Assembly (NCBI GenBank): GCA_011503125.2
Contig: WWBZ02000007.1
Coordinates: forward strand, 372,001-436,000
DNA: 64,000 nt
Source of the DNA: Botryosphaeria dothidea
Taxonomy: Eukaryota > Ascomycota > Dothideomycetes > Botryosphaeriales > Botryosphaeriaceae
Reading direction: 5' to 3'
In this document: positions 35,163-48,635 of the stretch, piece after piece
Numbering within the stretch: position 1 is the stretch's first letter
How the letters are laid out: every line of letters starts with the position of its first letter
Program-made: the position numbers and the translations under genes
The notes under the pieces: model-generated
Seen by the model: the letters and a program-made list of their open reading frames with translations, nothing else
The model's database searches: none
What the model was told of the DNA's origin: nothing

Positions 35163-36071
35163 TACGAGGATTGGGTATCAGATCGTCGACTTATGAAATG
35201 TGTGGTTGGCGGCAAGTTGGGTGAGGTGTAGAAGACAAGAAAATGGAGAGCGAGAATACGCTCTTGAAACCAAGCAAGACCAAAATGGTGGTCACGGGAA
35301 AGAGACTAGCAGCAGTGGACGTTTGAGGCAGTCACCTGAGATAGAAGGTATGGAGAGCTGAAATACTTGATGACTATTGGCGGCCGGGGTTCACTATCAT
35401 TGTTCCGTGGGGAGTTGAAGCATTCGTCCAGACGCAAGTGTATTGCACTTCTAGCGACGCAGCTATCCGTACGAATACTTCGACTCCCTATTCATCTAGC
35501 TATCTGCAAAAGCTCGAATCCTGAGGCGAATCTTTGAAGTACCCGCTCGAGCTGACTCCGATCTCGTCCTCATCATCACTAATGCAGGATCTCTACCGTA
35601 TAGTCAAGACAAGTCACATCATTTCACTTAAATGTCCTTTCCATGATGAAGCAGCGAAAATGAAATTAAACTCATAAGCCCATACACCACCCACCACCCA
35701 TGCTGGTATGGAGTCTCTCAAACAGAAAAAAAACCCCCCCAGAGGAAAAAAGAAGCAACACAAAGGAAACAGCACTCCTCCTCCCCTCTCACCCCATCCT
35801 AAAACCAATCACAAAAACGCCATCGACCGAATCTTAACCTTGATAGTGCCCTTTCGCCCAAAACGGACGCCTTTCTCCTGACCCAAATCATCGTCGTCGT
35901 CATTGTTACCAATGCCATCATCATGATCATCATAAAGCCGACCCAAATGCCCACCCTTATTACCACGATACCCTCCGCCCTTAGCGCCAGTCACATTATC
36001 TTCGTCATCGCTCACCATCACGACGCTATCGCTCCTGCCACCCCTCAACCTCCCGCTAAGGGCGGACCCAC
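35163..36071. other. Region between the BTB-like gene promoter and the myosin 3' end
   Basis: Upstream region of the minus-strand BTB-like gene and 3' region of the myosin gene. It contains an alternative myosin C-terminal coding tail at 35809-36034, described under findings. A purine/pyrimidine-biased patch with A and C runs lies at about 35720-35790. Confidence 0.55.
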
Positions 36072-39000
36072 CTACAAAAAACTGTTCCTTGTGCCGTTGC
36101 TCGTCCTCCTCAAGCTGCCCCTCAGACTGCCACCACCTGGTGTACCCAGTGCCCTCGGCGGCTGCAACTCGCTCAACAGCTCCGCATAGCTATCTCTGCG
36201 GGACCCGCCTGCATCACTCCCCATCGCGCCATTTGGGACGCCCAGCGCGCTCTTGCGCTCCATCCTCAGACCCTTCCACCCTTCGAGCTCGCGCTCAACG
36301 CGCAGTCTGGTCTCGCGCTCCTCGCGGAGTTCGCGCTCGGCGCGCTTGGCCGCGAGTTGGTGGGCCGAGTCGCTAGATTGCAGCTCGTCGATTGCCGAGA
36401 GCAGCGTCGAGATCTTGTCGCGCGCCTTGCCCAGGTCGTTCGACAGCGTCGAATTGGCCTTCTCGCGGCGCTCGATCTGCTGCTGCAGGTCCTTGACTGT
36501 GCGGTCGATGGCGCGGTTGGAGCGCGATTCTGTGTTGCGGGTAGCGTGCGCCTCTTCGAGTGACTTCTCGAGCTATGATTCCTCAAGTCAGTAAAAATTC
36601 GGAGAAAAAAAGAGAGACGATTTAAAATACCTCTTGGATGCGGCCGTGGAGGTACTTGACGTCCTGGCTGGCCGAAGAGAAGCCCTTGGTCTCGAGGTCA
36701 ATCAGGCGGAGCTGCAGGTCCTTAGCCTTCTTCTCGAGGTTGGCCTTCTCGGTGTGCAGCTGCACGTTAGCTTCACGCTCGGCGACGAGGTCCTTCTGAA
36801 GCTCCTGTCCAAGTGCCTCGGCGCGCCTCATCTTGCCGACGGCAGCAGCGGCAATATCTTCCTGCTGTGCGAGGCCAGACTTGAGTTCGAGCAGCTCACG
36901 GTCCACTTCAGCAGCGTTCCTGAGACTGGGGCTTTCGCTGCGTGCAAGCTCATCCAGACGATCGGCAGCTTCGACCAAACGCGCCTCAAGGCCCTTCTTC
37001 TCCTTGAAAAGAGAGTCGCGTTCAGCTGCGAGGTCATCGGTGGAGGTGCGAAGGTTCCTGACTTGGGATAGCAGGTTGACGATCTTGCCTTGCGCCTCAT
37101 TGTGCGCATTGACAGCCTCATCGCGAGAGTTACTCAGATCCTGGAGAGTCATCTCCAAGCGACCCTTCTCCTTGGCCCAAGTCGAGCTGTTGAGAATCTC
37201 ATCATCCCATTTGGCGCGCCACTCCTCGATCTCCTCATGGAGGCGACCGTTTTCTTCACGAACTCGGATGATGTTGAGACGCTCATGCTCAAGCTCTTGG
37301 GAAAGACTTGACAGCTCCGCCTGGTACTTCTTGCGGGTCTGCTCCATCGAAGTCTCGGTGTCTTCGATATCGATAGCACGCTGACTACGGTAGTCCTCGA
37401 GCTCATTCTGAAGGCGCTTCTTGCCCTGGAGAGCTGCGTCCAGATCAGCGGAGAGGTCCTCAATGCGCTCCTCATATTGTTGAGTCTGGCGCTGGAGATC
37501 TTCAATCATGCCATCCATCTGCTCGCGCTCGGACATGATGCTCGCACACTGCTCTTCAGCTTCACGTGCTTGCGTCTTGGCGAATGACTCTGCACGAGAT
37601 GCCTTCAGAACAGCAATTTCAGCTTGCTCAAGCTTGCTGAAATATTCATCTGCCCTGTTTTTGTAGAGGTTCAAGCTGGAAGTGACATCAAGAAGCTTTG
37701 ACTGCTCGTTGTCAAGCCTGATTTGCAGATCAGAGAATTCCTGGAGAAGCTGCGCGTGGTTGGCCTCCTCCTGCTCGCGCTCGTAGTTGAGGTCGGTGAG
37801 TTCAGACCGGGCGTCACGGAGCTCCACTTCCATCTCTCTTTTGGTTTGCTTGAGCTCATCGAAGGCTGTCTTTGCGTCTGCAAGCTCGTTGACTAGAGCG
37901 TTGTGCGATTGAACAACAGATTTTCTGGCATGCTCTTGGGAGTTGATGAGGTCGTAAAGCTCTTCGTACGACTTGGTCTGCACTTCCTTCAAAGAAAGCT
38001 GACCAGTACGGAGATCATTCTCCAACTTTGAGACCTTTCTCGCCGAGTCATCGAGCATGTCATGTAGACGGAAGTTCTCATTCTCGAGCTTCTGCATCCT
38101 TCGGAGGCTGGGGCTCTCATCCTGGATACTCTTCGAAGGAGAACGGTCCAACTGGTCCTGCAGGTGGCGGGCACGCATTTCGGACATCTGAAGCTGGTTT
38201 TGCACCATCTCAAGCTCAGCCTCGAGATCCATCTTGCTGTTGAAGGTGACAGTATCGATGCTCTTCTCTGAGCGGGCAGAATCGTGGGTAGCGTTGCTGA
38301 GTTGTCTTTGGTTGAGAGGAGTGCCAGTTGGGGGCGTAAAAGGTCTCTTGTTCTCAGAGTCCCTGCGCCAGGCGCTTGGGGTGTGGCGGGTATGCGCTTG
38401 GTTGAGCTGATTCTGGTTCATCTCCTCAAGCAGCGCACGCTTCGAGTTAGAGTGGCGTGTGTCAAGCTCATTAATCTCGCCATCGTACCGTTCCCGGAGT
38501 TCCTCAACAAGAATCTCAGCATTGATGGCCCGTTCATGAGCCTGACGGAGGGCGAGCTGAGCAGCTTCAAGCTTCTTGGCGAGATCAACGGCCTTGTCGA
38601 TGTCTGCCTTGGCAGACTCGTAGGTTGCGTGATCCTCTTCAGTGGAATCAGGTTCGAAGACCTTGCGAAGAAGCATGAGCTGATTACGGCACTCAGCAAG
38701 TTCAGCATTAGCATTGTCCAAGGTAGATTGGATGGTTCGGTTGTTTGCTTGAGCTTGGTTCTTCAGTTGTCTCTCCGTCTCAAGCTTGCGGTTAGCGTCA
38801 GCCAGTTGAAGATTGGCAGTAGAAGCAGATTTTTCGGCGTTCCGGCTGGCCATCTGCTCTCGGGTGACCTCATGATTCAGGTCTTCCAAGCCGAGAGAGA
38901 GCTTCTCCTTCTGCTTCTCCAAGGACGTAATGGTGAGCTGCGTGTCCTCCACCTGGCGCTGGAGCTTCTTATTCTCCTCTTCCAGCTTGGTCTTCTCAGT

Positions 39001-42000
39001 GGTGAGCTGCGAGATCCTGGTCCGTTGGCTGTCCCCGGCTCGCGAGTTGGACCTGGCGATATCGAGGTTCTTCTGTTGGATCTTGTTGAGCAACGCGCGA
39101 TTGTCGTTCTCTGAGGCGGCGAGGCGACCCTTGATGGTAACGAGCTCGCGCTCGAGACGCTCCTTGTGCTGATCATTGTAGGCACGGTATGTGTCCGATT
39201 CCGCAATCATCTGGGTCAAACCTTGCACTTCATTGTTTAGACGAGTGCGCTCATCCTCAAGTTCTTCCAGTTGAGCTTCCTTGGCCTGAAGTTGCTGACG
39301 CATGGCGGCCTGACGCTCGTTCGCCAACTTGACGACCTTGCTCTCAGCGCTAGCCTCAACCTCGAGCTTGGCTTCTTGAAGCTCCAGAAACTGTTGACGG
39401 ATTTTACGAAGTTCGTCTTGGTAATCCTTCTTTTCCTTATCGGCTGCGTTCCGGGCCTCAGTAGCGCGGCGGAGCACGTCTTGTTGAACATACATCTCCT
39501 TTTCGATGGTGACCTTGGCTTCCTTCAGCGCATCGAAGTCGCGCTTGAGCTCGTTAAATTTGTGTTCACCAAGCATTTCAACATCGTCCCTGGACTGCCT
39601 CTCACGGCTGAGTTCCGTTTGCAACTCAAAGAGCTCCCCCTTGAGGTCCCCGAGCTGCTTCTCAAGGATTTTGCGGTCCTCGACAGCTTCAGCGTCCTCG
39701 GATAGCTTTGCGTCTAGGAGCTTCTTCGCATCAGCCGCTTCCCGCTCAAGCTGGGCTTTGGCGGACAGGATTGCTTCCATCTCAGCCTTGACTTCGCGAA
39801 GCTGGCTTTGCACGGTCTCGTGGCGAGTGGTCAAAGACTTTTTCTCCGTATCAAACTTCTGACGATCGGACTCGTATTGTCTGTTCTCCGACTTGAGAAT
39901 AGCAAGCTCACTGTCCTTCCGTCTAACGAGGTCCTCATAGCTGGTAGCGCTGTTTGACAGGTCTGACATTTGCTTTCTGATCTCGCGGTTCTCGTCAATC
40001 AGATCCTTCACCTGCTTCTTCGATGAGTTCAGGTCCTTCATCGCGTTGGCGAGTTTGATGTCAAGGTCCTGGTCACTTTTGAGCATCTTGGCCTCGAGGT
40101 CCTGAAGCTTTTTCTCCTTGAGGGAGAGATGGCTGTTGAGCATGTTGATTTCTTGCTGGAGCTTTTCTTCTGCCTCGGTCCTCTGGTTGCGCGAATTCTC
40201 AAGGTCAGAGACATGGAGTTCGAGTTCGGTGATCCGATTGACTAGTTCCTGCTTTTCGGCCTCCAGTCCGCTGATGATATCACCGGCCTGTTCCAACTCC
40301 TTGCGCCATTCGTCGGCTTGCTCTTCAGTCTTCTTCTTCGCAATCATCAGTTCGCTGAGCTGCTCCTCAAGGTTGTCGGAGTCCGCTTCAGCCTCTGCCA
40401 GCTTCTCGACAAGCTCTGCTTCGCGCGCCTGGAGACGCTTAAATATTTCCTCCTTGTCGAGAGCAAGGGCACGCTCGCTTTCCAAAGTCTCTTGGATCCG
40501 TTGGATCTCGCCTTCGGCACGTCGGCGCTCATCCTCGATCTTCTGACGCTCAGCTGCTTCGGCCTGCTTTTGTTCTTCAAGTTTCTGGATCATCTCATCC
40601 CGCTTCTTCACCTCTTGAGCTTGCCTCGTCGCGCCAAGAAGAGGGCGCATGCGGACGAAGAGCTGCCACCAAGGGTTTGCTTGAAGATCAAGATATACTT
40701 GGAAGTTGCGTTGTATCACCCTAGTCGCTTCGGCTCTGTAGAGGCGCTTGTGCGCTATACGTCTTTGGATATGGCCGCGGGCGACTGACTGGAACCGGGC
40801 CATGATCTTATTGATGATCGCATCTCGCTGTTCTTCGAGCTCAGCCAGGACGCCTGCCCTGAAAAAGACCTTGGTAAGACCGACCCGGTAGAAAGACTTG
40901 TCGAGGTCCAGCTTTTCCAAAATCATCTTAGCGGCAACTTGGCCCTCCAGATAATCTCTTGGGATGTCCCTGCAGAGAATCTCGTACCGCTGACGGAATT
41001 CCGCAAAAGGCAGTCGGTTAGGGAAGCCAGTCCGGGCGATGCGGATACCTTCGAGAACACCGTTGCAGCGCAACTGGTCGAGCACGAGTGGGGCGCTGAA
41101 CTGCTTGGGCCGTTTCTTGTGATTGGGTATAATGCAGCGGACGAAATGAGGGTGAGTAGAATGCAATTGACTCATGAGCTTGGAAAGGTTCTCTTTGTGC
41201 TTCTGAGCAACAGTGCGGAAGAGACCCTTCTTGACCCTGTTGCGCGTTGCGCCTGCTTCCTCTTCAGGATCAGCGCAATCAGCGAAGAGTTTGGCGACGT
41301 GCTTCTCCGTGGACGATGCGAGCAAACGGGTGACGTTGTCGTTGAGCGGGTCCTTGTTCTTCTCCAGCCAGCCCTCTGTCGAGTACTCAACCTCAGCAGC
41401 GTAGTGAGTGAGCATGAAGCCTTGCCGCAGCATTGAGCGCCTGTACTTAGGAGTCTTGCGGTCCCAGAGCTGATGAAGCTTTTCCGTGAACGTCTGATCG
41501 GTGGCTTTGGGCATGACGGAGTCTTCATCCAGACAAGAGAAGATGCCGATGGGATTGGACACCTCAATTAGGTCGATTGTGGGCTGAAGGTCTCGTCCGA
41601 AATCGATAAACTTCCACTCGATTTGTTCTCTTGCATACTCTTCTTGCTCTAGCACGAACATGTGGTGGTTGAAAAATTGCTGCAACTTTTCGTTCGTGTA
41701 ATTGATGCAGAGCTGCTCAAAGCTGTTCTCCTCGAAAATTTCGAAACCAGCGATATCAAGAACTCCGATGAAGTGCGAATCATCAGAGGCAGCGCCAGTC
41801 CGGTCGAGTTGTCTGTTGATTCGGTCGACAAGATCACCGAAGCCACGCTCGTAGATGCCCTTCGAGAGTGCATCAATTGCTAGGCGAACTTGTTCCGGCG
41901 TTTGCACTTTCTCAACCCATTCCCGACCAGCCTTTACTCTCGGATGGAGCAGAGCTTTAATGAAGGGTTCTCCAGGTATTCCAAGCAGACGCGAGACTTT

Positions 42001-43503
42001 GTGTGCCTGGGCCTCGGCATCGGGATCCAGCGCAGCCTGATCGCCCCGGAGGCTCTCTTTTATCACGGTAATGTTGCCAAGATGAAGCACAGCCGCAATC
42101 GTCTTCAATATCTGGTGCTGTTCCTTGTCTGAGAACCCCATGATCACGAAAGCTTCAATCAGTGAATTCCATTCATCCAAATCAGATACTCCACTGATGG
42201 TATCATTGCCGTGCTTGGTGTACTCGAAGTCTTCTAGATCCATGCCGTTTAGTAGGAAGTCCTGTTTCATCTGTTGATCGGCACCTTGGAGCAACTGATA
42301 GAAGACATGGTAGCTGCGCTCGTTCGAGTTGAGCCGCACAACCCTCGACTTCTCCAGGAGGTACCAGTCAATGAATGCACCAGCGATCTGGCCAGCACGG
42401 GTGAATTCAATCCTGATAAATTTTCCGAATCTCGAAGAGTTGTTGTTACGCACGGTCTGCGCGTTACCGAAAGCTTCCAGAATCGGATTTGCCCGGAGAA
42501 TCTGCTCTGACAAATTTGATAGCTGCCGACCGCCGGACCGCCTCCGTGCAGGAGTGTCAGTGGTCGCAACGGCTGCAAGATACTGGATGACCTTCTTTGT
42601 ATTTTCGGTCTTACCAGCACCAGATTCACCCGTCACTAAGATGCTCTGGTTCTGCCCCTCGTCGACCAGTTTCCTAAAGGCCTCGTCGGCAATGGCGAAG
42701 ATGTGAGGCTTGGTGTCTTCCCGATTCCGACCCTTATACATGTTGATATAGTCCCTCGAGTAGATGGGCAGCGGGCAGTAGGGGTTCACGGTGACCAAGA
42801 AGAGTCCTGAGTAAGTCTGCTCCGACGTCAGAAACGGCTGGTGGATATGGGACAGTAGGACTTACGTAGATCAGGTCTGCCTGGTATCTCATGTGCAGAT
42901 TATGCACCACTGATGCCTCGTTCAAATGTGTGAGCTCGGCCATGTCGTCGGTTTTGTCGAACTTCGCCGGATTGACCTTATCGACGCTGTCTGCGTCGAC
43001 GGTTTGTTGCTGCAAGTAAAATCAGCCAAGACTCGCAATACCTCGGCAGGCCTACATACATCACCATCATCGCACTGCACGAGAAGTTTGTTCCCGTCGA
43101 GTTCCTCGACAACCCAGCCGCGCACAAAAGCCTTCTCCGGGTGACGCAGCCATACGTAGCGTTTCCCAGAGAAGTCGTTCTCCCCCTCGATGCCTCGTAC
43201 GAGCTGGGGCGCATTTTGCATTTCCTCCGACTTGATGAACTTCGGAGCGAAAGTGCCTCCCGCAAGCATGCTGTTGCGTGCGGAATTCGAGCGTATCCGG
43301 TTGGTGTCGCTTCGGGCGGGTATTAAGGCGTTCGTAGATTGGGTCCGCGAGTGGGATTTCGCATTCGGCGGCGACAGTGAAGACGAGAGGCTCATGGACT
43401 GCGGACGACTGGATGCCGGGGCGGGTGTCGGCGAGGGAGACGCTGAGCCTCTGCTGAATGGGCTGGCCCTCCAGCGAGGGCCATTTTGAGCGGGCGCGCT
43501 CAT
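36072..43503 (-). CDS. Conventional myosin-II heavy chain
   Basis: Five exons on the minus strand: 43503-43060, 43009-42866, 42816-36631 and 36572-36072 after introns of 50, 49 and 58 bp (four coding exons carry the whole frame), giving 2424 residues. A Ser/Pro-rich N-terminal extension (about 90 residues) precedes an SH3-like module ([20 protein letters not shown]). The motor shows the P-loop GESGAGKT at about 259-266, switch [10 protein letters not shown], switch [22 protein letters not shown], and actin-binding and converter segments. IQ-like sequence ([29 protein letters not shown]) precedes about 1500 residues of coiled coil rich in E, K, Q and L. In filamentous fungi this motor (myosin-II, MyoB/Myo2 type) drives actomyosin ring constriction at septa. 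The tail ends Gly/Ser/Arg-rich ([12 protein letters not shown]). Divergent from the Red1-like gene 730 bp away. Confidence 0.96.
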
Positions 43504-44233
43504 GGTGACGCAAAGAGACTCGAAGAAGCTTGTTTACCGGAAGGGGGTATCAAGGCGAAATGGCATACCGCGGACCTGCTGCAAAGAAAAACGAAGAAGC
43601 AGAAGGATGCAGAAGACTAGATGCGGTATGTACAAGGCTTCTGCATGATGTTTGGGAGGGCGAATGCGTCAGTGTCTGGGGAGCGATGCGCGGGTGGAGA
43701 GGCGGGCGATCAGCCGCCTGCTTGTGTGTTTACGCGGGTGCTCGGGGCAACGACGCGCTGTCAGCCGCGCACCATGACAAACGTCACCCTGTCAAGGCGG
43801 TGAGCGGCGGCCGCCCAGAACAGCATCGGCGATCGGCGAGTCCTAGCGCCGAGCAATCCAACACTCCTCGTTTTCGACTCCGGCTCGCGCACTGTCTTCG
43901 TGACGCCGCCCATCTTCGTTCCCTTCATCACCACCACGACCCATCTCTCTTCACGCGCATCGCACCGGCGCTCTTGCTCTTGCTGCTGACGCGCTGGCAG
44001 CTGGTCCCCCGCTGTCCATCCGTCTGCGCCGAGCCCCAGAGACCCTCCGCCTGCGTTCGTCGCCTCGCCGCATCGCTTGCCCGCTGCCCATTTCTGCTGG
44101 CTTGGCGGTTTATGTGGTCGTGGTTGTGGCACCCATGCATTGGTGTCACCTCGCCTTCTCAACCCTCGTAGACACTTGCTTACGTGACCTTTGTTGTTGC
44201 TAACGCCCAGGTCCGCTCCGTCGCGAATCTGCT
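43504..44233. promoter_or_regulatory. Divergent promoter region (myosin-II / Red1-like)
   Basis: 730 bp between two divergent start codons. Overlapping ORFs on both strands are Arg/Ser/His-rich and not called. No clear TATA element. Confidence 0.55.
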
Positions 44234-47200
44234 ATGGCCAACTTCCCGCCATCCGCGCCTTTCTTTGGCATGCCGCCATACCCCCAGGCCTTTCCGCCTC
44301 AGAGCGCGCCACCGCCTCCAAGCGGCGGCCCAGCTTATCAGAATGCTCCGCAACTGCCTCTGCAGCAGCAGCAGCAGCAGCATCCGCCCCAACAACCCCA
44401 CGCGCACAACGCCGGGGGCTTTGGCCAGAACACGTCCCTTCCCCAAATGGACTTTCAAGCACTTGGTCTGAATCCAAGTCAGCTGGCGGTTCTTTGGCAG
44501 CAGGTGCAGAATGGTGCCGCGCCACCACCTCTTCCCTTTCCGCCTCCCTTCACTTCGCAGCCAGGCTTTGCACCTCCTCCGCCACCTCCGCCGATCCCTT
44601 TCCCGGCTGGTTTTCAGCCTCCTGCAACGCCGTCGTTCCCCATTCCGCATCCACAAGCATTGCCTGGTATCACTGCTGTTTCGCAGCCGCCAGTGCCGCC
44701 AGCGAATCTTCCTGCTCCGAATAACAGAGTAATGGAGATTGTCAATGGGGACAAGGAGGAGGGCGAGCTTAGCGATGAGCCGGGATCACAAGAAGAGCCA
44801 GGACGCTCGTGGTCACGGGGCGACAACCAGCGCAGTGCAAGAGGTGACTCCAACCACCCTAGGATGTCCGCCGCTGTGCCGAGTGGCCGAAAACGGCGCC
44901 CGAGAAACAGCGACCGGCAAGATGAGCTCAGCCGCACTGACTTCAAGGGAACTGCAGGAAACGAGAGACATGGTCATGGAGTAGCTTCCAATGGCAGGAG
45001 AACCAGCTCGCCCCGATGGCATGGCCAACAAGAAAAACGCTCACCCATTCAATCTCCCCAAGCACGTGCACATCCCGACAGCCGGACTGAGGTTTTGCAG
45101 CATCCTGTAACCCAGATTGGTTCTGGCGCGAAGAATGCTGCTTGGCCCCATTACGAACAGCCTGCCGTCGAGCACACCGGTTTCGATATGACCGAATTTG
45201 AAGACAAGAGACGACAAGCGGAGGCGTTCTTAGGCGTCTTGCATAGTTTTGGTTATGGCTATGCGGACCTGCAGAAATCTGGCTTGGATCCGAAGCTTGC
45301 CAAAGAGGTTTGGACTTCGCTTGGGTTTTCTCTTGACCAAGAATCGTTTGGCAATAGCACACGGACATCGGCTCCAGAGTCGAAAGTTGAGCCTTCAAAT
45401 CCGTCTACACCAAGCAACTTACCGGCCGCCACTCCCGTAACGTCGGCGACCATGAGTACTTCATCGACGCAACTTCCGCCGAAACCCCAACCTGCAGTAG
45501 GTACAACAGGCACTAACAAAGCGAGTGCTGGCGCAGCTGCAGCATCGCCAATTGATCGGGCTGCCTACATTGCTCGTCTTATGGCAGCCAAAAACAGCAA
45601 GGCTACTGCGAAACCCATGGCCACAGGGTCCACAACCCCATCTCCCGCACCTGCGCCGGCTGTTGAACCGCCTGCCCCGTCTCAGCCAGATCCAGAACCT
45701 TCTGTAGGCCAGGACAATGCCCATAAGCAAGCTAGCGCACCTGTGCCAGACCCGGCAGTGCTCGCGGCTCAGAAGAAGGAGGCGCAAAATGAACTTTTGC
45801 GGAGAAAGATTGAGGCACTCAAGATTCCAAAGAAAAAGGCCGAGGAGGACGCCCGCGCAAAAGCCCATGCGGTTGCGGCGTCCTTGAGTGCGAACAGAAC
45901 ACCCTCAAGTTCTAGTGCAAGCGTCCCGCCCATTACACAATCCGAGATGCCTGTCAGACCTGCTCAAGGAACTGTTGTCGCACTTTCGACTCCTTCCAAA
46001 GATGCTCAATCATCGTCCATGTCCTTACAATCGCCTGGAGGAATTCCCGGTTTATTCATGACCGCACCTGCACCTCCGATCGCCCCTCAACCCACACAAG
46101 CACAGTCGGTTTTGCCCTCAAATAGGGGCCGAAAGCGACCTGTAGCAGCAGACTTCGAGGATCTACAGCTGTCGCGGCCATCGACTGGGTTCAAGCGTCC
46201 ATTTGGTCAGAGTCATAATGATCATGAGCAGATGATCATCGAAGTTAGTGACGACGAGACAGTGGACAGCGTCATGGATATCGATGAAGCTGACGACCTG
46301 CAGCCCTCCGCTCAGCAGTCTTCACAGCACCTACCAAAAGTAGGCGCTAATCGCAACATCCCCCCTCTGACAAATTTCCCTTCTCGGCCAAACTTCAGCA
46401 GACAAGGCTCAGCGCAGTCAACACCTCCAGCCGCACAAACTCCCATTTCAGCCGCTAAGATTGAGGATTTGAGACGGAAGGAGGAGGAAATTGCTGCGCT
46501 TAAGAAAAAGCTGGCCGAGAAAGAACGTCTGCGCCTGGCAAAAACTCAGTCAAGCCGCGCCCAAACTCCAGCAACTCCTACACACCAGCCATCTCAATTC
46601 CAGCAAGACCAGCCAGCGGTCCGGTCTGAGCCAACACCAAGAACAGGCACACCCACTGCGACAGCTTTGGCCCAAGCCCCTCAGTCTCCAGCAGAGTCGG
46701 AGTGGAGACGTCGCAGGAGGGCTGAGATCCAATCTGGAATATCCGCCTTTGATGCAGATATGAACAGTAATTTGAGCAGATTGGAGCAGCTGCGGAGAGA
46801 AATGGAGCAGATCGAAGCGGAAAACAGGCGAAGACAACAGGAGAAGGAAAACCTCATCAATGAGCTCGAGGGTCTTGGCATCGATACTGAAGGTATGCCA
46901 CATGAAGAACTTCAGGCCAAAAAGGACGAGATCATGCAACAGCAAGAAGCCGCGGCCACGGCTGCAGCTGAAGGTAAGGCTATTAACCTACATCCTATCA
47001 CTTCCAACGATTCTGATAGAAGCCACAGCATTCGTAAACGACACCATATCTCTCAGCGAGCCGGCAGAAGTTTCTCAGCCTGTACCTGATCAAGCACATC
47101 AGAACGATGCTGCCCTTGTCTCAGAAGAGAAAGCACCTTCAGAGAGCTCTGGGGACCAGATGTCCATGTCTGAGGGCGAAATCGAAGAGGAGTCGGACAC

Positions 47201-48635
47201 CACCGAGGCTGAAATGGATATGTCCGATAGCGATGCTGAAAAAGATGAACCTCTGCCCATTCAGACCGCAACGAGCACTGTGGAGGGCCTGGGTCCTGTG
47301 GCCGTCGAACATCAGTCGGAGGTTTTCCCGGAATCCCAATCGAAACCCACATATCCTGCAGAGACATCCGAGCAGGAGGATACGGAGGATTTCTATTCGC
47401 CCGAACCGCAGCCTGATGTCTCCCAGTACCCAAAACCAGAAGTCAATGATACGGAAAGAGTCTCAGCAGAGAGCGCTCAATCTAGCCTTGACACTGGGGA
47501 TGACGAGGCTGCAGAAGATGAAGAGGATGATTATGCGCCGCCGGACCTTGTCCAAGAGCAATCTGCTGGCTCAAGAACCGCTCATCCTGTGCCTAGCCTG
47601 CCAGGTATCAATAACACGTCTGATGGGCACCAAGTCAGTGCAGACACTACAATGGATGCTTACAAAACAACCTCTGAGATAATTCCGGAATTGCTTCACC
47701 CAGAATCCACGGATCAGGTGATCAGGAATGAACCACAGGCCGATGACGCCTCATCTGAGGCGATGGACGAGGGCGAGGATGACTACGACCCTTCGCAGAT
47801 GCTACCCAATCCAACTCCATCATCTTCTGCGAGCGAAAATCCTACTCCTCAGACAACATCCAATGAGGGCATTGCAGGAATCAGTGCAACTCAGTCAGTT
47901 GCTGCAAGTCAAGCATCTGGAGATACGATGTCCGAATCCGGGAAGTCGGCGTCGGAAACACCAGCGGATACGCCTCAGATCACTATCATGTCTGACGAAG
48001 CGGCGCCTGAGCTGCAAGGACACAAGTCGGAAGGAGACGAGAATGACCATACTGTATGTTTTCCTCCCTGACTAGTTCGGCAACTGATACATACCCAGGT
48101 CTCGGAAGCTCATAAGCTGAACAAGCATGCATTCTACGAGCCCTACGAAAGTCCCTTGAAACATTTCAAAGCATACCGCTACCACCCACAATACTCACAG
48201 AGCGTTTCAGGTGGATTCAGGTCACTGACTTACAGCCACGAAATTGATCCAATGAAGCCAATTTGTGCATTCGAAACAGCAGGGGGCATATGCAATGACA
48301 GTGCTTGTGAGGGACAGCACTTCCGCGCCATGGGCATTAGTGGTGCGTTACAAGGCCAATCGATACCCTCCCCCCTCTTCCTCCCTTTGAAGTCGCGCAA
48401 GCTCTCAGGCTGACACAGGATTGCGACGTCGGCAGAGGATAAGATTCTCGTTCAGCTGGGGATCGTGAACCCTGGACGAACCCCCGAGGAGCAAGAACAG
48501 TGGAGGATGGGCCTAAAGCAAGTGCTGAAGGGTCTGCGTGAACAGAACGTCAGGGATGCCGAATCAGTGGCGGCAGCGATTGCGAATCACCGTCGCGATT
48601 TCCTCCAGGACCCCAGTAAAGTGCTCAACATATGA
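44234..48635 (+). CDS. Red1/ZFC3H1-like putative zinc-finger protein
   Basis: Four exons: 44234-46973, 47020-48053, 48099-48342 and 48436-48635 (introns 46, 45 and 93 bp), 1405 residues. The N-terminus is Pro/Gln/Gly-rich with a poly-Q run, followed by an acidic EEGELSDE motif and long low-complexity stretches. There are two helical segments with K/E/R heptads (IEDLRRKEEEIAALKKKLAE at about 740-765; SNLSRLEQLRREMEQIEAE). Near the C-terminus is a CX8CX4CX3H finger at about 1314-1332 (PICAFETAGGICND, then CEGQHFRAMGIS), the signature of the zf-C3H1 domain of S. pombe Red1 and human ZFC3H1. A helical end (EDKILVQLGIVNPGRTPEEQ) follows. Those proteins scaffold nuclear exosome targeting of unstable RNA. 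The last intron acceptor (48435) was chosen because it alone keeps the frame. Confidence 0.85.

Noticed and set aside
42922..43489. ORFs opposite the myosin first exons
   Set aside because: Shadows of the myosin coding sequence on the other strand.
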